Shown: piece by piece, positions 10,601-20,680 of the stretch
Position numbering within the stretch: the first letter of the stretch is position 1
Layout of the letters: each line of letters opens with the position of its first letter
Assembly (NCBI GenBank): GCA_003427395.1
Contig: BFEA01000014.1
Coordinates: 2,624,675 to 2,661,661 of the forward strand
Origin: Chara braunii
Lineage: Eukaryota; Streptophyta; Charophyceae; Charales; Characeae
DNA: 36,987 nucleotides
Reading direction: 5' to 3'
Translations under genes and position numbers: made by a program
The notes under the pieces: model-generated
Databases searched by the model: none
What the model was told of the DNA's origin: nothing
What the model saw: the letters and a program-made list of their open reading frames with translations, nothing else

Positions 10601-12307
10601 ACTCCTTCACCTGCTTCTAGTACTTCATCAGGTCCTCTGACATGGGGGACCACATTTCCTCCCAAAATTCTTTAGGAAGTCCGTCAATCCCGGGGGTTTT
10701 GTCTTCATCCATCTGCAGAAGGGCAGTCCAGATCTCCTCTTTCCGTATTGGTTCTTCCAGCCTTACGCGTTGTTCGTGTGATATCATTTTTATCAGGGGT
10801 TCGAGGAAATCCTCGATCTCCTGGTCGTTCACTGGTCCTGGCTTCTTCGTTAAGTTGGAAGTGAAGAGGTCCTTGTAGAAGTCCTTGGCTACTTTTAGGC
10901 TGTGGGCTGATGAGTATGCGGAGACTTCCCTTGTTTTAACAGGGTCGTATAGGCCTTCAATAGTTGATCGCCTGACCCTTGTCTGGGCCATCGCAAAAAA
11001 TCTTGCGTCCATTTGTCCTTCCACCGAGTGTTTTAGTAGTTTCCCTCTGATGATAGATCCTTGCCATCTTTCTTGTGCGAAGTCCAATAGTTCTTTTGTG
11101 AGTTTTTGAAGATCTGAGACTTCCGTTTGTGAATCGGGTTGTCGCAGTTGTTCCAGTTCGTAATACTGTATTTTCTGTTGAATGTTCATTTCCTGAGCGT
11201 ATTTTTCTTTGGCTCGTATTTTTGAAAATTCATTACATTTTCTGGCTAGAAAGGTCAGTCCGTTGTTAAACCACGCAATTTGTGAGTCATGTTGGTCCCT
11301 TGTGGAGCGCCAGTAATCCCAAACGTCCCTAAGGAACCTCTGAAATTGTTTCGTTTTGAGTAGGGATGTATTAAGCTTGTGGAACCCTTTGCCTTGGTCC
11401 GGTTTTTTGCGGAACCTAAGGAGTACGGCGCACATCTTATGGTCCGCACCTGGCCAGGGGCTTTGTGGGAAGATGACTGCAGCTTGTAGAGCTCTGTCCA
11501 GATCCTCCGATATGAGAATGAGGTCGATTCTCGATCTGGATTGGTACGTTGTTCCGGTGTTTCGTATGCAAGTAAAGGTTTTCTTTTTTGGGTGCATACG
11601 TCGGAAGGAGTCATATAAATGTTCAGCTTCATAGAGCTTGCTAATTATCCCTTCATCCTCTGCTATGTAGGCCGGGCGGGGGTGGGGATTCTCCATCTAT
11701 CCAGGTAGCGATCGGGTGCTGCGTTGAAATCTCCAGCTATTAGCGTGGAAATACCGTGTGGTAGTGGGGTTCGAATGTGGTCGAAGAAAGTTTTGCGATG
11801 TTCGAGCTCATTGGGCCCATACACACAGAGTACGCATACCAATTCTATTTCCAGCATGAGGAGAACCGCCACCCATCTTCCTTCCCTCGTGTTTACTGCA
11901 GTGTGGATGACATCCGCCCGGGAGTCCGGGGGGACCCAGATCGCTACTCCCGCTGAACCCGGCGTTGGTGCATAGGCAGTGATTTTTTGAAATGGCCACG
12001 CTTGATGATGTGCTCTGTTGTGCTCTGGAGAGTTTGTGATGTGGGTTTCCTGGATGCAGATAAGGTCTGGCCACTGTCTCCCTCCCACTCCTTTGATCTG
12101 TTATAGGAGCGCCTTGCATTTTGGCGGTTTCGCCGACGCCAACCCATTTACATTGAGCGAGCGCAGGCCCAAATCCGCCACCTGGGTTGCCCTGTTCCAA
12201 GTTCTATCTTTGCCGTAGTAGGCCTGTAGCATATCTGGTCCCTGGTCAGGCAGCCCTTCCCTTGCATACTGCTGGTTTGCTGCTTCAATGTTGTCCGTGT
12301 TGTCCAT
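7636..12307 (-). pseudogene. LINE-C ORF2: APE endonuclease, reverse transcriptase, zinc finger
   Basis: ORF2 of a LINE: it nicks target DNA and reverse-transcribes the element RNA. From ATG at 12307, an APE endonuclease starts near residue 50 (SLNVNGL) and contains IQETH, YGPN, GDFNA, then SRIDLIL and PGADH. A linker follows, then the RT core near 10750-9880 with DKTPGIDGLP, NYRPITLL, FIDFEKAYDHVDW (motif A), RQGDPIAP (motif B) and FADD at 10001-9990 (motif C). The post-RT part has LAAFLWRG, RQPLFGNRSITD, a CCHC finger (CKFC near 8310, ETIEHIFLQC near 8260) and the C-terminal motif IPMRNPEDFPDMFPP. Breaks: TAA 12103-12101, frameshift near 11697, TAG 10619-10617, TAG 9875-9873, TGA 9824-9822, TGA 9623-9621, TAG 9227-9225, frameshift in a G7 run at 9173-9179, TAA 8739-8737, TGA 8400-8398, TAG 8040-8038. 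Confidence 0.92.
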
Positions 12308-15300
12308 GGCCAGACAATTTTACCCATACTGATGCGTCCTGAAGAAAGGCATCCTGCAGTAGGTTATGCCTTAAAAGTGAGCATAGACAGTGCCGCACGT
12401 CTGCGGCCTTGCCTAGGAGGTTGTCCCTGATTCTTGTTTGGTATACCTCTAGTAGCTCGGCATGGGAGAGCCAGATCCGACCTGCCTCCTTTCGCTCACT
12501 AAACCTGACAAAGGCCACTCTCCGTGCCATATGTGCGATTCCATTTTCGGCTATCCATTTGGCTTCTACTCCCGGTTCGTATTGTGTTTCTACAAATCTG
12601 TCCATGTCCTGCTGTAGCACCTTTTCTCCTTCTTTATCATAGTTTTGTAAGAAGATCAGCCTTTCAAAGTGGCCCCTCCCTGTTGGCCCTTGTCCGTTGG
12701 GGACAGGCCTACCTCCCACGTGTCCCTTTTCTTTCGTACCGGAATGGGAGGCACTCCTTCTCCCCTCATCTCCTTTACACCTTCCACTTGTTCCAGGCAT
12801 TGTCTCAGGCGGTATTCTTTGACCAACTCTTTCTCTCGCTGACGACCTGTGCCTGGATCTGGTTCATCCGGGACTCCCGGGGGGGGACTGCTACTGGGTA
12901 CACTCTTGCCCTGAGGCTCTTGTTCTCCAGGGGCCGTATTCTGTCTAGGGGCGACCGTCTGCTCCTCCATCTGTGTACCTGTCTGAGTACTTGCTTTTGA
13001 TCCATTTTTGCCTTCCGCATCCCTCCGCAGCTCATGGGGGCTTTCCTCTTTCTCTGCTCTTTCTTGTTGTTCCTTTGTCTGTTGGTGAGGGAGCTGTATT
13101 AATTCGGTCACTATATGCAAGACTCGAGAACCCACCTCGGGCCAATGCAGATCTGGTGGGAGGCCTTCCACCATCACCCTCTTGAGGCTGGGGCTTCCAT
13201 CGATGATGGCAAAAATACTCAGGTAAGTTGCGTCCCAAAACTCGTCAGATTCAGGGCCGTACTTGTCTTTCAGACTACTTAAGAGCCAATCAACAAGCTG
13301 GATCAGTTTTTGTTCTATCGGAATATGTTGGGTCTGTTGTGCATCATTGCTGTCACTGTCATTCGTGTCGCTTTGTGCCTGTGCCTGTGCCTCCTCCATA
13401 ATTATTTCTGGTGGGGGGGAGGGGGGGAGGGGGGATGGGCCCACCTCCATCGGGGTGGGGCCAAAGGCCTCCTTGAAGGGGTCCAGGTTGCAGGGCTCCT
13501 CCCCACTCCCCTCGTGATTTTTTGTTTGCTGTGTGTGTTGACGGAGTTCCTCCCCTCCCCCCCCTACATTCTGAGCTTGTTGCGTTTGCCTCGTTTGCTG
13601 TGCTTGCTGCTGCGTTTGCTACGTCTATTGAACCATTTCCTGGCTGAGTGATTGTCCCTCCTTTTCTCTCTCTTTTTTTTTCCCTTCCTTGAGCAATTTC
13701 TGCTTTTCATTTTGCGTTTTATTCCTCGTGCCCAGGGTTGTCCTTTCCATCACGATTGTATTCTCTCCCCCTGTGCCTTCCCCAGTCTCGTGGCGCAAAT
13801 ACTCCAGCGGGGATGGCCCTGGTAGGGGATAGGACCCCTCTTGGGACTGATGTTGGAGAGACGCTTTGACTCGCCATTCCAGGTGTGGTTGGTGGCCTTG
13901 CGCATGTGCCTGTGCCTGCACGTGCGCGGGAACGTTTGTGATTGCTCCTCCCGTGCTGCCTTCCAGCGGGGGGGGGTGCTGCAACTGTTGTGCAGTTTGT
14001 GTGGAGACTACGGGGACTGAACGTGCGTCATCGGTGCGGGGGCCTGAGGCGCCTGAGGAGCTTGCCTCTTGCTGAACCTGCTTTCCTTCCAGCTCCTGTC
14101 GGTAGTCTAGACCCTCCGTCTCCGGAGGAGTCCATGTGTCTGGGGGCTTAGTCTCCCAGTTTGGCTCTCCTGTCTTTATCCATCTCCACCCCATGGCCTT
14201 CTCGTTCCCGCCCTTCCCTTCTACGTAGACCCATCCTTCATGACCCTGGTCTACAATCCTCCAAAGATTGCCCCGAAAGGGGTCTCTTAGTAATCTTCTG
14301 GTCACTCTGTTTTGTTTGCCCGAATTGTTGGGGCAGGACAGGTCTGTACACAGGTGTCTGTACGCTTTGCAGCAGAAGCACTAGGGTTTGTGTTTGTGAG
14401 CAGTGTGAATCCTGCATTCTTTCCCTCCTACTCTGTATAGAATTATGTCGTCTATGGCAAAGGGCTGGGAGGACAGAAAGTCCAGTGCCAGCATGAGATA
14501 GTCGTCTCTCCTCTGCACATAGGAGGGGAGAGGGTCAATAAAATCGACTATGTCAAACTGATCACCCAGGTCTTGGATGAAGCCCGCCTGGATCTCGATG
14601 GGGATGTGTCTGAACTCTTAGTGGTCCTCCATCATCTGTGCTCTTTTCTCCTCCGGACCTTGTTTTAGGGGGGTCCAAGGGTAAATCCGCACTTCAGACC
14701 GGTCACACCGTAATTTCTTCCATCCGTCAATGCTTGTCTTGTCTTTTTCCTGGAGGCAGAGGACTGTGAAGATGGTGGCGAAGACTGGTTGAATCAGGAA
14801 ATCGTCATGTGCCGCTTCTTGGCAACCTTTGAGGGCGGCAAGTCTCTTTCCGATCCATTTAATCTTTTTGTTGGTGGGTTTGTAGGCCGCGTCGTCGTGG
14901 AACACCCAGTTGCATGCATGCCTCTGATATGTGGAGTCTCGTTCCGCAAGTTTTTGCTGCGGGTATGATTTTACTTGTATTTTCTTTCCACCGTGATCCA
15001 CCATCTTCTGTTCTGATGGAGTCAGGAAACGTGCAAGGAAGAATGCCCGGGCCAGAGAGAGTCCTGCCAGAGGGAGATGGAGTGTACTCGACTACGGGTT
15101 GCTTCTCTGAATTTGCAGGGTCTTATTCTGGTAAGGCCCCTTCAGCTTGTCAGCCCACGATGACTGTGCCCCCTCTCCCCCTATCCCGGGGTTCATTGTG
15201 CTTAGTTGTGTCGCTTCCCCTCCATGAGTTGTTTCCTTTCCCTTCGCTTGCTCAATTTCCTGAGGGCTTGGTTCTGCCCCTCTTTCCTCCTTTTCCAGTA

Positions 15301-15445
15301 ACCCATCCGGTGTGCCGGGTTGAGGCGGTGCCTCTCCCATTGGTTGGTCCTCTTGATTAGGACACTTACTTTTGTGGCTGTGCTTGGGGGGGTTGGCTAA
15401 TACTTCCATCGCTTGCACCTCTGAACAGGACCATGGATGACGCAT
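12285..15445 (-). pseudogene. LINE-C ORF1: DUF4283-like region and CCHC knuckle
   Basis: ORF1 of plant LINEs is an RNA-binding partner of ORF2. From ATG at 15445, one frame runs to about 12660. An N-terminal Pro/Glu/Gln-rich part (with SSWADKLKG) precedes a DUF4283-like stretch (CNWVFHDDAAYKP, RIYPWTPL, then HIPIEIQAGFIQDLG, YLMLALDF, ILYRVGGKECRIHTAHKHKP). A zinc knuckle follows near 14380-14330: CFCCKAYRHLCTDLSC (C-x2-C-x4-H-x6-C). Then come a long Gln/Pro/Ser-rich linker and, after a frameshift near 12660-12670, a C-terminal part with RLIFLQNYDKEGEKVLQQD and RIWLSHAELLEVYQTRIRDN. In-frame stops: TAG 15094-15092, TAA 14620-14618, TAG 14383-14381, TAG 13627-13625 and TAG 13621-13619; the last two sit in a Gln-rich run, pointing to CAG-to-TAG changes. 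The function of the C-terminal part is unknown. Confidence 0.8.
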
Positions 15446-16702
15446 TTTTCCGGCTTCTTTGGCAACAGTCTAGCCATTCCGTCCCCTCTCTCAATAGGAT
15501 TGTGATGTTGTTAATTTTTCCTCGTTTTTTCCTTTTTGGGCTTCTGTATCAAACTGAGTGCTCGTGGCTATTTATTTGCTGATTTACTTTGGGTTTATGA
15601 TGTTGTTTCTGGTTTTGCAAATGGCTGGGAGCTGTACAACCGGGGGGCAGTTCACACAGGGAGTGGCTGAGGGAGTGGCAGAGGAGTGAATACCAATCAC
15701 GCGTCTTGACCGCTTGCGTACTCCCTGGTCTTCACACACCTGTCTCCGATCTCCCTCGTTGCCTTCTTGTCTTCTTATCATACTATGTCGTTTTCAGTTG
15801 TCCCACCGCTTCCCCGCTGCAAGCGTTTACTGCCTCATCGCCACACCGCTGATCTATTCGCCCTGCCACCTCTCGCACACTTTTCTCCTGCCCCGATTCC
15901 TCCCCTTCCTTCTCCTTTCGTGTGGCTTCCTACTGCTGCACGCGCAGCCCTCCCCGTATCCTTTTTCTTACGATCTCTCACCGCCCTTGCCCGTTTTTTC
16001 TGCATACCATTTCTCCTCTGCAATTGTTTCCCGCCTCGTCGCCACTCCGTTTCTCCTACCTCTCCCGCTCCATTCGCTGGCCGGCACGTCCGTTGGCCCT
16101 TGCGACGTGGTCCCTGTCACGTGTCGTGCTCTTTCGGGGCTTTTCTCCCAGCTCCTCTTGCCCCGATTGCCCTCCTTCCTTCTCCTCACGTGTGGGGTTC
16201 CGTCGCCTCCCACGTGGCCCTATTCGTATCTCCCTTTTTTTTTATTATTATTATTCCCTCATCCCCGCTTCTTACCTGTTAGTGTTGTTTTGCCGCTGCA
16301 CACTCTTTCATGTAGCTTGATCCTGATTACATCGCACTTTTCTCTCGTACATCGCGCGTCCACTAGGAGTTGATTGTCTTGACGTTCGTAGCGGAAGAGA
16401 ATGATTACCCGGGAACCTGTCGTCCACGTTTCTCCGCCCACCCTTCGTCTTTGCTAAGCAGATCTCCGCTTCGCGCCTGCTACCGTAGCCTTTGCTGCCA
16501 CGGAGGGGCAATTGGTATCGCCAGTTGTAGTGGCAATCGCCCTAACGCAAAAAACGCGGGACACGTGTCACTTGAGAAGACCACGTGTCAGGAACCAGCG
16601 CCACGTCAGCCTGTGACGTGGCAGGTTTCAAGGTGCTCCGCAAAGTTTTCCTCCTATGCCCTATCACAACCACTGCCCGTTCGGGGTCGAACATATCTCA
16701 CC
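15446..16702 (-). promoter_or_regulatory. LINE-C 5' UTR with internal promoter candidate
   Basis: This is 1257 nt between the inferred LINE 5' end and the ORF1 ATG. It is purine-rich on the coding strand. Two diverged direct repeats of about 50 bp lie roughly 262 bp apart on the plus strand (near 15885-15935 and 16147-16200, both with TGCCCCGATT..CC.TCCTTCTC.TTCGTGTGG-like sequence). This resembles the repeated monomers of some LINE 5' UTRs. The first 150 nt carry clustered ACGT motifs. The long open frames on the plus strand here are by-products of the pyrimidine bias. Confidence 0.6.
16561..16625. promoter_or_regulatory. ACGT-core motif cluster at LINE-C 5' end
   Basis: Four ACGT cores lie in 65 bp: ACACGTGTCA, CCACGTGTCA, GCCACGTCAG and TGACGTGGCA. 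Two are CACGTG G-boxes, and the last two are inverse forms of TGACGTGGC, the bZIP type of site known from plant promoters. They lie 80-140 nt inside the LINE 5' end, where an internal promoter is expected. The role is inferred. Confidence 0.5.
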
Positions 16703-16714
16703 TCAGGTTCTAAC
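16703..16714. repeat. Target-site duplication of LINE-C, right copy
   Basis: TCAGGTTCTAAC is identical to 7071-7082. It marks the 5' boundary of the element and therefore the likely transcription start end of LINE-C. Confidence 0.85.
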
Positions 16715-16771
16715 TTCTAACACATTCAAGTTCGCAATTTCTCATACTTTTTCTGAAAAGACTATGTATAA

Positions 16772-16907
16772 GGGATGCTGGACCCGTTTTCCACCAGGTG
16801 CAGCTCCCCACCAATAGATTGGAGCCAGCAGGTGGCCTGCTAGTGGTTGGGGCTCGTATCACCATCCCAACTGACGAGTTCAAAAAAAAAAAAAAAAAAA
16901 AAAAAAA
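16772..16907 (+). repeat. Solo LINE 3' terminus with hairpins and A26 tail
   Basis: The box at 16772-16826 (GGGATGCTGGACCCG..TTGGAGCC) is followed by AGCAGG-TGG-CCTGCT, then a second imperfect inverted repeat (GGTTGGG near 16846 with CCCAACT near 16865), then A26 at 16882-16907. No ORF2 remnant is directly upstream. It is a very short LINE end, or a SINE using the LINE tail. Confidence 0.75.
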
Positions 16908-17115
16908 GGTCATATTTGTGGCTTGATGCATTGAACCGTTTTTAGGGGAATTCTTGGAAAACAATACCATCGGACACAGGCTTCCCCAGAATCAGCACCC
17001 AATCGCGGAGAACAGAGCAGAACTGGGGTTTCAGTAAATGCAAGGGATTCTTCAGTGAATGTAGGCTAAGTCCCGGGAGGGCCAAGGGAGAATGGAATTA
17101 GTAAGGGACTACCTG

Positions 17116-17217
17116 CTACTTTTTCACGAGTGGACAAAGATGGACACTGCTATCCCGATGAAACCTAGCGAAGAATTCCCCGACTTCTTCCCCCCCCCCC
17201 ATGAAACTGCCTGGTAG
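17116..17217 (+). pseudogene. LINE-E ORF2 C-terminal scrap
   Basis: Thirty-three codons ending at TAG 17215-17217 match the ORF2 C-terminus of the other copies: FHEWTKMD, then IPMKPSEEFPDFFPPP (LINE-C has FHEWMQIG and IPMRNPEDFPDMFPP). Upstream to 16908 no further coding similarity could be followed. This is a fifth independent LINE copy in the window. Confidence 0.75.
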
Positions 17218-17298
17218 GAATGGAATGGTACGGGAGAAAGCCCTCAGGTAAGGCACGCAAGTGGCAGGGCTGTTCGATGCCAGGATGTGGTGAAAACC

Positions 17299-17314
17299 GC
17301 GCTAGCGCTAGCGC
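17299..17314. repeat. 16-bp perfect palindrome in GC-rich stretch
   Basis: GCGCTAGCGCTAGCGC is a perfect palindrome made of two overlapping GCTAGC units. It sits in a CpG-rich stretch (17290-17400) upstream of the Asn-rich ORF. Confidence 0.7.
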
Positions 17315-17412
17315 CCTAACGCCGGCTGACCGGCGAGGTCCGGCCGCACCCGGCTTGACCAGCGTGCTGGAGAGGTGGGCCCCTCCAGGCCGCTGGGCCT
17401 GTTCACGCGCCC

Positions 17413-17470
17413 GACACGTGGCCGTGGCTTTCAGCCTGCCACGTGCCACCTGTCGTTTGGTGACGTGGAC
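17413..17470. promoter_or_regulatory. ACGT-core motif cluster upstream of Asn-rich ORF
   Basis: GACACGTGGCC, TGCCACGTGCC and GTGACGTGGAC occur within 58 bp, about 80-140 bp upstream of an ATG in good context (GCCATGG at 17548-17554). G-box/ABRE-like clusters of this type bind bZIP or bHLH factors in plants. The promoter role is inferred. Confidence 0.4.
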
Positions 17471-17653
17471 GCCTCGCGACGCGTGATCAGGGGTAGCGCC
17501 AGCCGTGATTGATTGGAGGTTATTGCACAAAAGCGGCGCGATTCTTTGCCATGGAGGTGATTTTGGAGAGGGAGCTACATATTGGAGCAAACGAATGGCT
17601 GATTACCTTGGAGAACGGACGTAGATGGCGGTCTACACGAGATTGTGAGGGAC

Positions 17654-18076
17654 ATGTCTTTACGGCTGCAAATGGAGCCAGAGGTCGAAGGGGGAGCGAT
17701 CTCTCTGGCTGGTTGGCTGAAGGAGAAAAGTGAGGATATGCTGGAGATCATCTGGGAGCTGGAGGAGGGGCCGGATCCTCGGCTTGATGTCTGCATCGAT
17801 TGGAGGAGGGCAGATGGCATCATGTCTGTCTGCAAAACCCTCTGTAATGAGGGTCGCGATTTGTATGCTCTTCTGGAAGACCGGTTGGAGGGCGTTATCG
17901 ATTGTGAGGACGCGCAAGTGGCGATAGAGGCAACAACGTTAACATCAAGACCATCAACAACATCAATAAATGGGTGCAACAACAACAACAGCAACAATGC
18001 TAACAGCGACGATAACACAAACAACAACAACAGTGGCGAAAACATCAACATCAACAACAACAACAACAACGACAGC

Positions 18077-18123
<47 letters not shown>

Positions 18124-18326
18124 CGATAATATCAACAGCAACGACAACGACGACGGCAGTGACGACTTCAGAAGCAGCGGGGTTGACAGCGGTGCCCGTG
18201 CAGATGCGATCACCATCAACATGATGGGGGAGATGCCGCAAGTGGGCGAAGGGGAGATTGAGGTTGGTACGGAAAAGGGGTTTGCTATCTCCCCCCCTCT
18301 CAACAGTAGTGACAACGACGACGACG

Positions 18327-18387
<61 letters not shown>

Positions 18388-18616
18388 CGACGACTACGAC
18401 GATGACGGCGATGGCGGTGGCGACGGCCAAGGGAGCAGCGGGATAGGAAGCGGCATCCGGGCATCTGAGATTATCATCAGCGTGATGGGAGCGATGCTGC
18501 AAGCGAACGTGGCGGGATATGGGGTTGTTATAGAGAAGCGGTTTACTGCTTTCCCTCCCTCCAACCTCGATACAGAGTTCTTCCTTGTGGTTTGGCAGAG
18601 GATAGGAGTAGGATAG
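17654..18616 (+). CDS. Asn-rich protein with duplicated module (uncharacterised)
   Basis: About 320 residues from the first in-frame ATG (the frame is open from about 17600). The first 100 residues are ordinary, acidic and Trp-containing (GWLKEKSEDMLEIIWELEEG, CIDWRRADG). Then come two units, each an Asn/Asp homopolymer-like run followed by a module of about 45 residues. Module 1 starts SSGVDSGARADAITINMMG, module 2 SSGIGSGIRASEIIISVMG. At DNA level the units are about 262 bp apart. Another ATG with a strong context at 17551 opens a different frame (MEVILERELHIGANEWLI), so a frameshift or an intron near 17600 may separate a true N-terminus. No family is recognised. It could be a real gene or a repeat-rich open frame; codon-level divergence that keeps both modules open favours the former slightly. 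Confidence 0.4.
17975..18145 (+). repeat. (AAC)n trinucleotide tract 1
   Basis: An imperfect AAC/CAA array with a pure core around 18076-18124. It encodes Asn in the Asn-rich ORF and gives Val, Leu, Gln or Thr runs in other frames. Confidence 0.9.
18327..18388 (+). repeat. (AAC)n trinucleotide tract 2
   Basis: The second, nearly pure AAC array, flanked by GAC codons so that the protein reads Asp-Asn-Asp. It is part of the duplicated unit. Confidence 0.9.
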
Positions 18617-18654
18617 CTGGGGGTGATTGATGTTGCCCGGCGTGCAATACCAAT

Positions 18655-19130
18655 CATCAACGGGGGGCTGATCGTCTTGTTGGTTGGCTGTGGGCTGTTT
18701 AGGGATTAGGTAGCAGGAGGTCATTCCTTCCCTGCGCAAGGAAGTAATCGATGCCCCCTGACAGTTTCAGATGATAATGTATATTGGATACTGGACTTCA
18801 TGTCCAGATCATACATCAACGGGGGTTGATCGTCTTGTTGGTTGGCTGTGGGCTGTTTAGGGCTTAGGTAGCAGGAGGTCATTCCTTCCCTGTGCAGGGA
18901 AGTAATCGATGCCCCCTGGCAGTTTCATATGATAATGCATATTGGATACTGGACTTGCCGTCCAGATCATACATCAACGGGGGGCTGATCGTCTTGTTGG
19001 TTGGCTGATGGCTGTTTAGGGATCAGGTAGCAGGAGGTCATTCCTTCCCTGCGCAGGGAAGTAATCGATGCCCCCTGACAGTTTCACATGATAATGCATA
19101 TTGGATACTGGACTTGACGTCCAGATCATA
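18655..19130. repeat. Three tandem 158-159 bp repeats
   Basis: Units start at 18655, 18813 and 18972 with CATCAACGGGGG and stay highly similar. Each ends with a stem-loop, CTGGACTT..GTCCAG, in a GGATACTGGAC context that resembles the GGACGCTGGAC..TCCAGC stem of the LINE 3' box. The repeats start just downstream of the Asn-rich ORF stop. Confidence 0.9.
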
Positions 19131-19284
19131 CATCTCTCATCCTTGACAGAGCTTAGCTTTTAGGCTTGATTGATTAACGATCATATCGTGCTTAGGGTTT
19201 CGTGATTAGACTCTGATAGATATAGAATAAGGACATATATAGATAAGTTTATGACTGTTGGACATAGCTACACAACACGATATA

Positions 19285-19503
19285 GGGACGCTGGACCCGA
19301 TATCCAGCAGATGCTTATCACTTCATCGTAATACACATCACATCATGGTTAGGGTTTCCTTTGATTGGGTTGATTGGGTTGATTGGATTGATGCCTCATT
19401 TTGTTTCGGAGACTCTATAGACTAGATGGACAGGGACGCTGGACCCGTTTTCCAGCACACATATTCACACTATTGCACACGGACGCTGGACCTGATTTCC
19501 AGC
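19285..19503 (+). repeat. Three solitary LINE-box stem-loops
   Basis: Only the first stem-loop of the LINE 3' box is present, at 19285-19308 (GGGACGCTGGACCCGATATC..), 19433-19456 and 19481-19503. The last two and the following full box at 19527 are spaced about 47 bp apart. None of the three has the second stem-loop or a tail. Confidence 0.75.
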
Positions 19504-19526
19504 ACATACATTTTCATCATTGTACA

Positions 19527-19669
19527 GGGACGCTGGACCCGATTTCCAGCAGGTGTAGCTCCCCACCAATAGATGGAGCCTTCGGCGACGGGGCCTACTT
19601 ACCAGGGATGCTCTTATCACCTTGTTAAGTAGGTTTCCCGTATACGAAGTTCAGATCAAAAAAAAAAAA
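19527..19669 (+). repeat. Solo LINE 3' terminus with long hairpin and A12 tail
   Basis: The box at 19527-19580 is followed by a three-part stem at 19580-19649: CTTCG with CGAAG, CGGG with CCCG, and CCTACTTA with TAAGTAGG. A12 ends at 19669. The hairpin sequence is unrelated to that of LINE-A2 or LINE-C. Confidence 0.75.
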
Positions 19670-20028
19670 GATGGAAAAATGGAAGGGATTCTGCAAGGGT
19701 ATTAGATGCTGAGGGGAGGGAAAAGGGTTTAGCGGCTTAAGGGTTTACTCCAAGAAGGGAGATTATGTAAGCAGCAAACAGGATAGCAGCATCCATCCAC
19801 CCTCCATATCCCAGGAAACACAGCATTTAGTCTAGCTTTGTCATGCAGATCTGGCACCACAAGAAAGGTGAAGAGGTGCTGAACGGGTCCAGAAAAAAGA
19901 ATGGTTCTTGGTGCGTTCACATTCCCAGGTGCTAGAGAAGTCCATGAGAAACACCGTCACTTTCTCTCAGACATTACAGGCATCAACGATGCTCAGCGCA
20001 TATCATGCTCATGTATTCATGTATTCAA
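19670..20028. other. Non-coding, nothing recognised
   Basis: There are short open frames only, with no similarity to the elements around it. Confidence 0.4.
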
Positions 20029-20195
20029 GGGATGCTGGACCCGATTTGCAGCAGTTGATGCTCCCCACCAATAGATGGAGCGGCCGCCAGCAGGCCTATT
20101 AGGGAGGGCTGCTCTTTTCAACATCCCCNCCCCCCCCCCCTTAAGCAGACCTGCTCAGACCTTAAAATTAAAAAAAAATTAAAAAAAAAAAAAAA
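20029..20195 (+). repeat. Solo LINE 3' terminus with G/C-rich hairpin and A-tail
   Basis: The box at 20029-20081 is followed by an inverted repeat: AGCAGG near 20088 pairs with CCTGCT near 20149, and GGGAGGG pairs with a C run containing the single unresolved base at 20129. An A-rich tail runs about 20168-20195. Confidence 0.65.
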
Positions 20196-20321
20196 GGAGT
20201 CCTGAGAAGAGAAAAAATGTAAAAACGCTAGTGGAGCCCGCAACTACTGCAGTGGAGCCGGCAACTACTGCAGTGGAGCACAACCCAAAGAAAGAGATAG
20301 AAAGAAAGGGGAAGATCAACC

Positions 20322-20429
<108 letters not shown>

Positions 20430-20599
20430 AGGATCAATGAGGGGATCTTAGAAAATAGCTACTTTTTTTTTTCTTTTTTTTTTTAACTACACTCTATTCT
20501 TCTCTCAATTTCTTTTTGCCTTTCACTACCTACCTACCACTACTCCTAAGGCTGTACAGAGGGGACCCCTGCAAGCATACCTACCTCACAATGAAGGGA

Positions 20600-20680
20600 C
20601 TGCACTTTGCAAGGAAAATAGATGCTGAACAGTACGACCAGCGAGGTTGCAGGTTCGATACCAGTCACTCTTATCCTCTC
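20600..20680 (+). other. Possible tRNA-derived SINE remnant (B-box only)
   Basis: GGTTCGATACC at 20652-20662 matches the pol III B-box consensus. I cannot find a convincing A-box or a cloverleaf around it, so this is weak. Confidence 0.2.

Larger units (their letters stand above)
7083..16702 (-). mobile_element. LINE-C, near-complete non-LTR retrotransposon
   Basis: This is an element of about 9.6 kb on the minus strand. In transcription order it has a 5' UTR (16702-15446), ORF1 (15445-12285), ORF2 (12307-7636, overlapping ORF1 by 23 nt), a 3' UTR (7635-7226), the conserved 3' box (7225-7172), a hairpin and a poly(A) tail (7105-7083). The boundaries are set by the identical duplications at 7071-7082 and 16703-16714, so the 5' end is probably complete. 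The gene order is that of plant L1-type LINEs. Both ORFs are disabled by stops and frameshifts, so this copy is not autonomous now. Confidence 0.9.

Noticed and set aside
15714-16373. 219-codon plus-strand ORF rich in Ser, Pro and Leu
   Set aside because: Antisense of the purine-rich LINE-C 5' UTR; compositional artefact.
17575-18739. Long minus-strand ORFs full of Leu or Val
   Set aside because: They are reverse readings of the AAC arrays; only the Asn frame has ordinary sequence on both sides.
19285-19560. CRISPR-like array
   Set aside because: Eukaryotic context, uneven spacing, and the repeat is the LINE box stem-loop.
20640-20670. tRNA gene
   Set aside because: B-box only; no cloverleaf or A-box.
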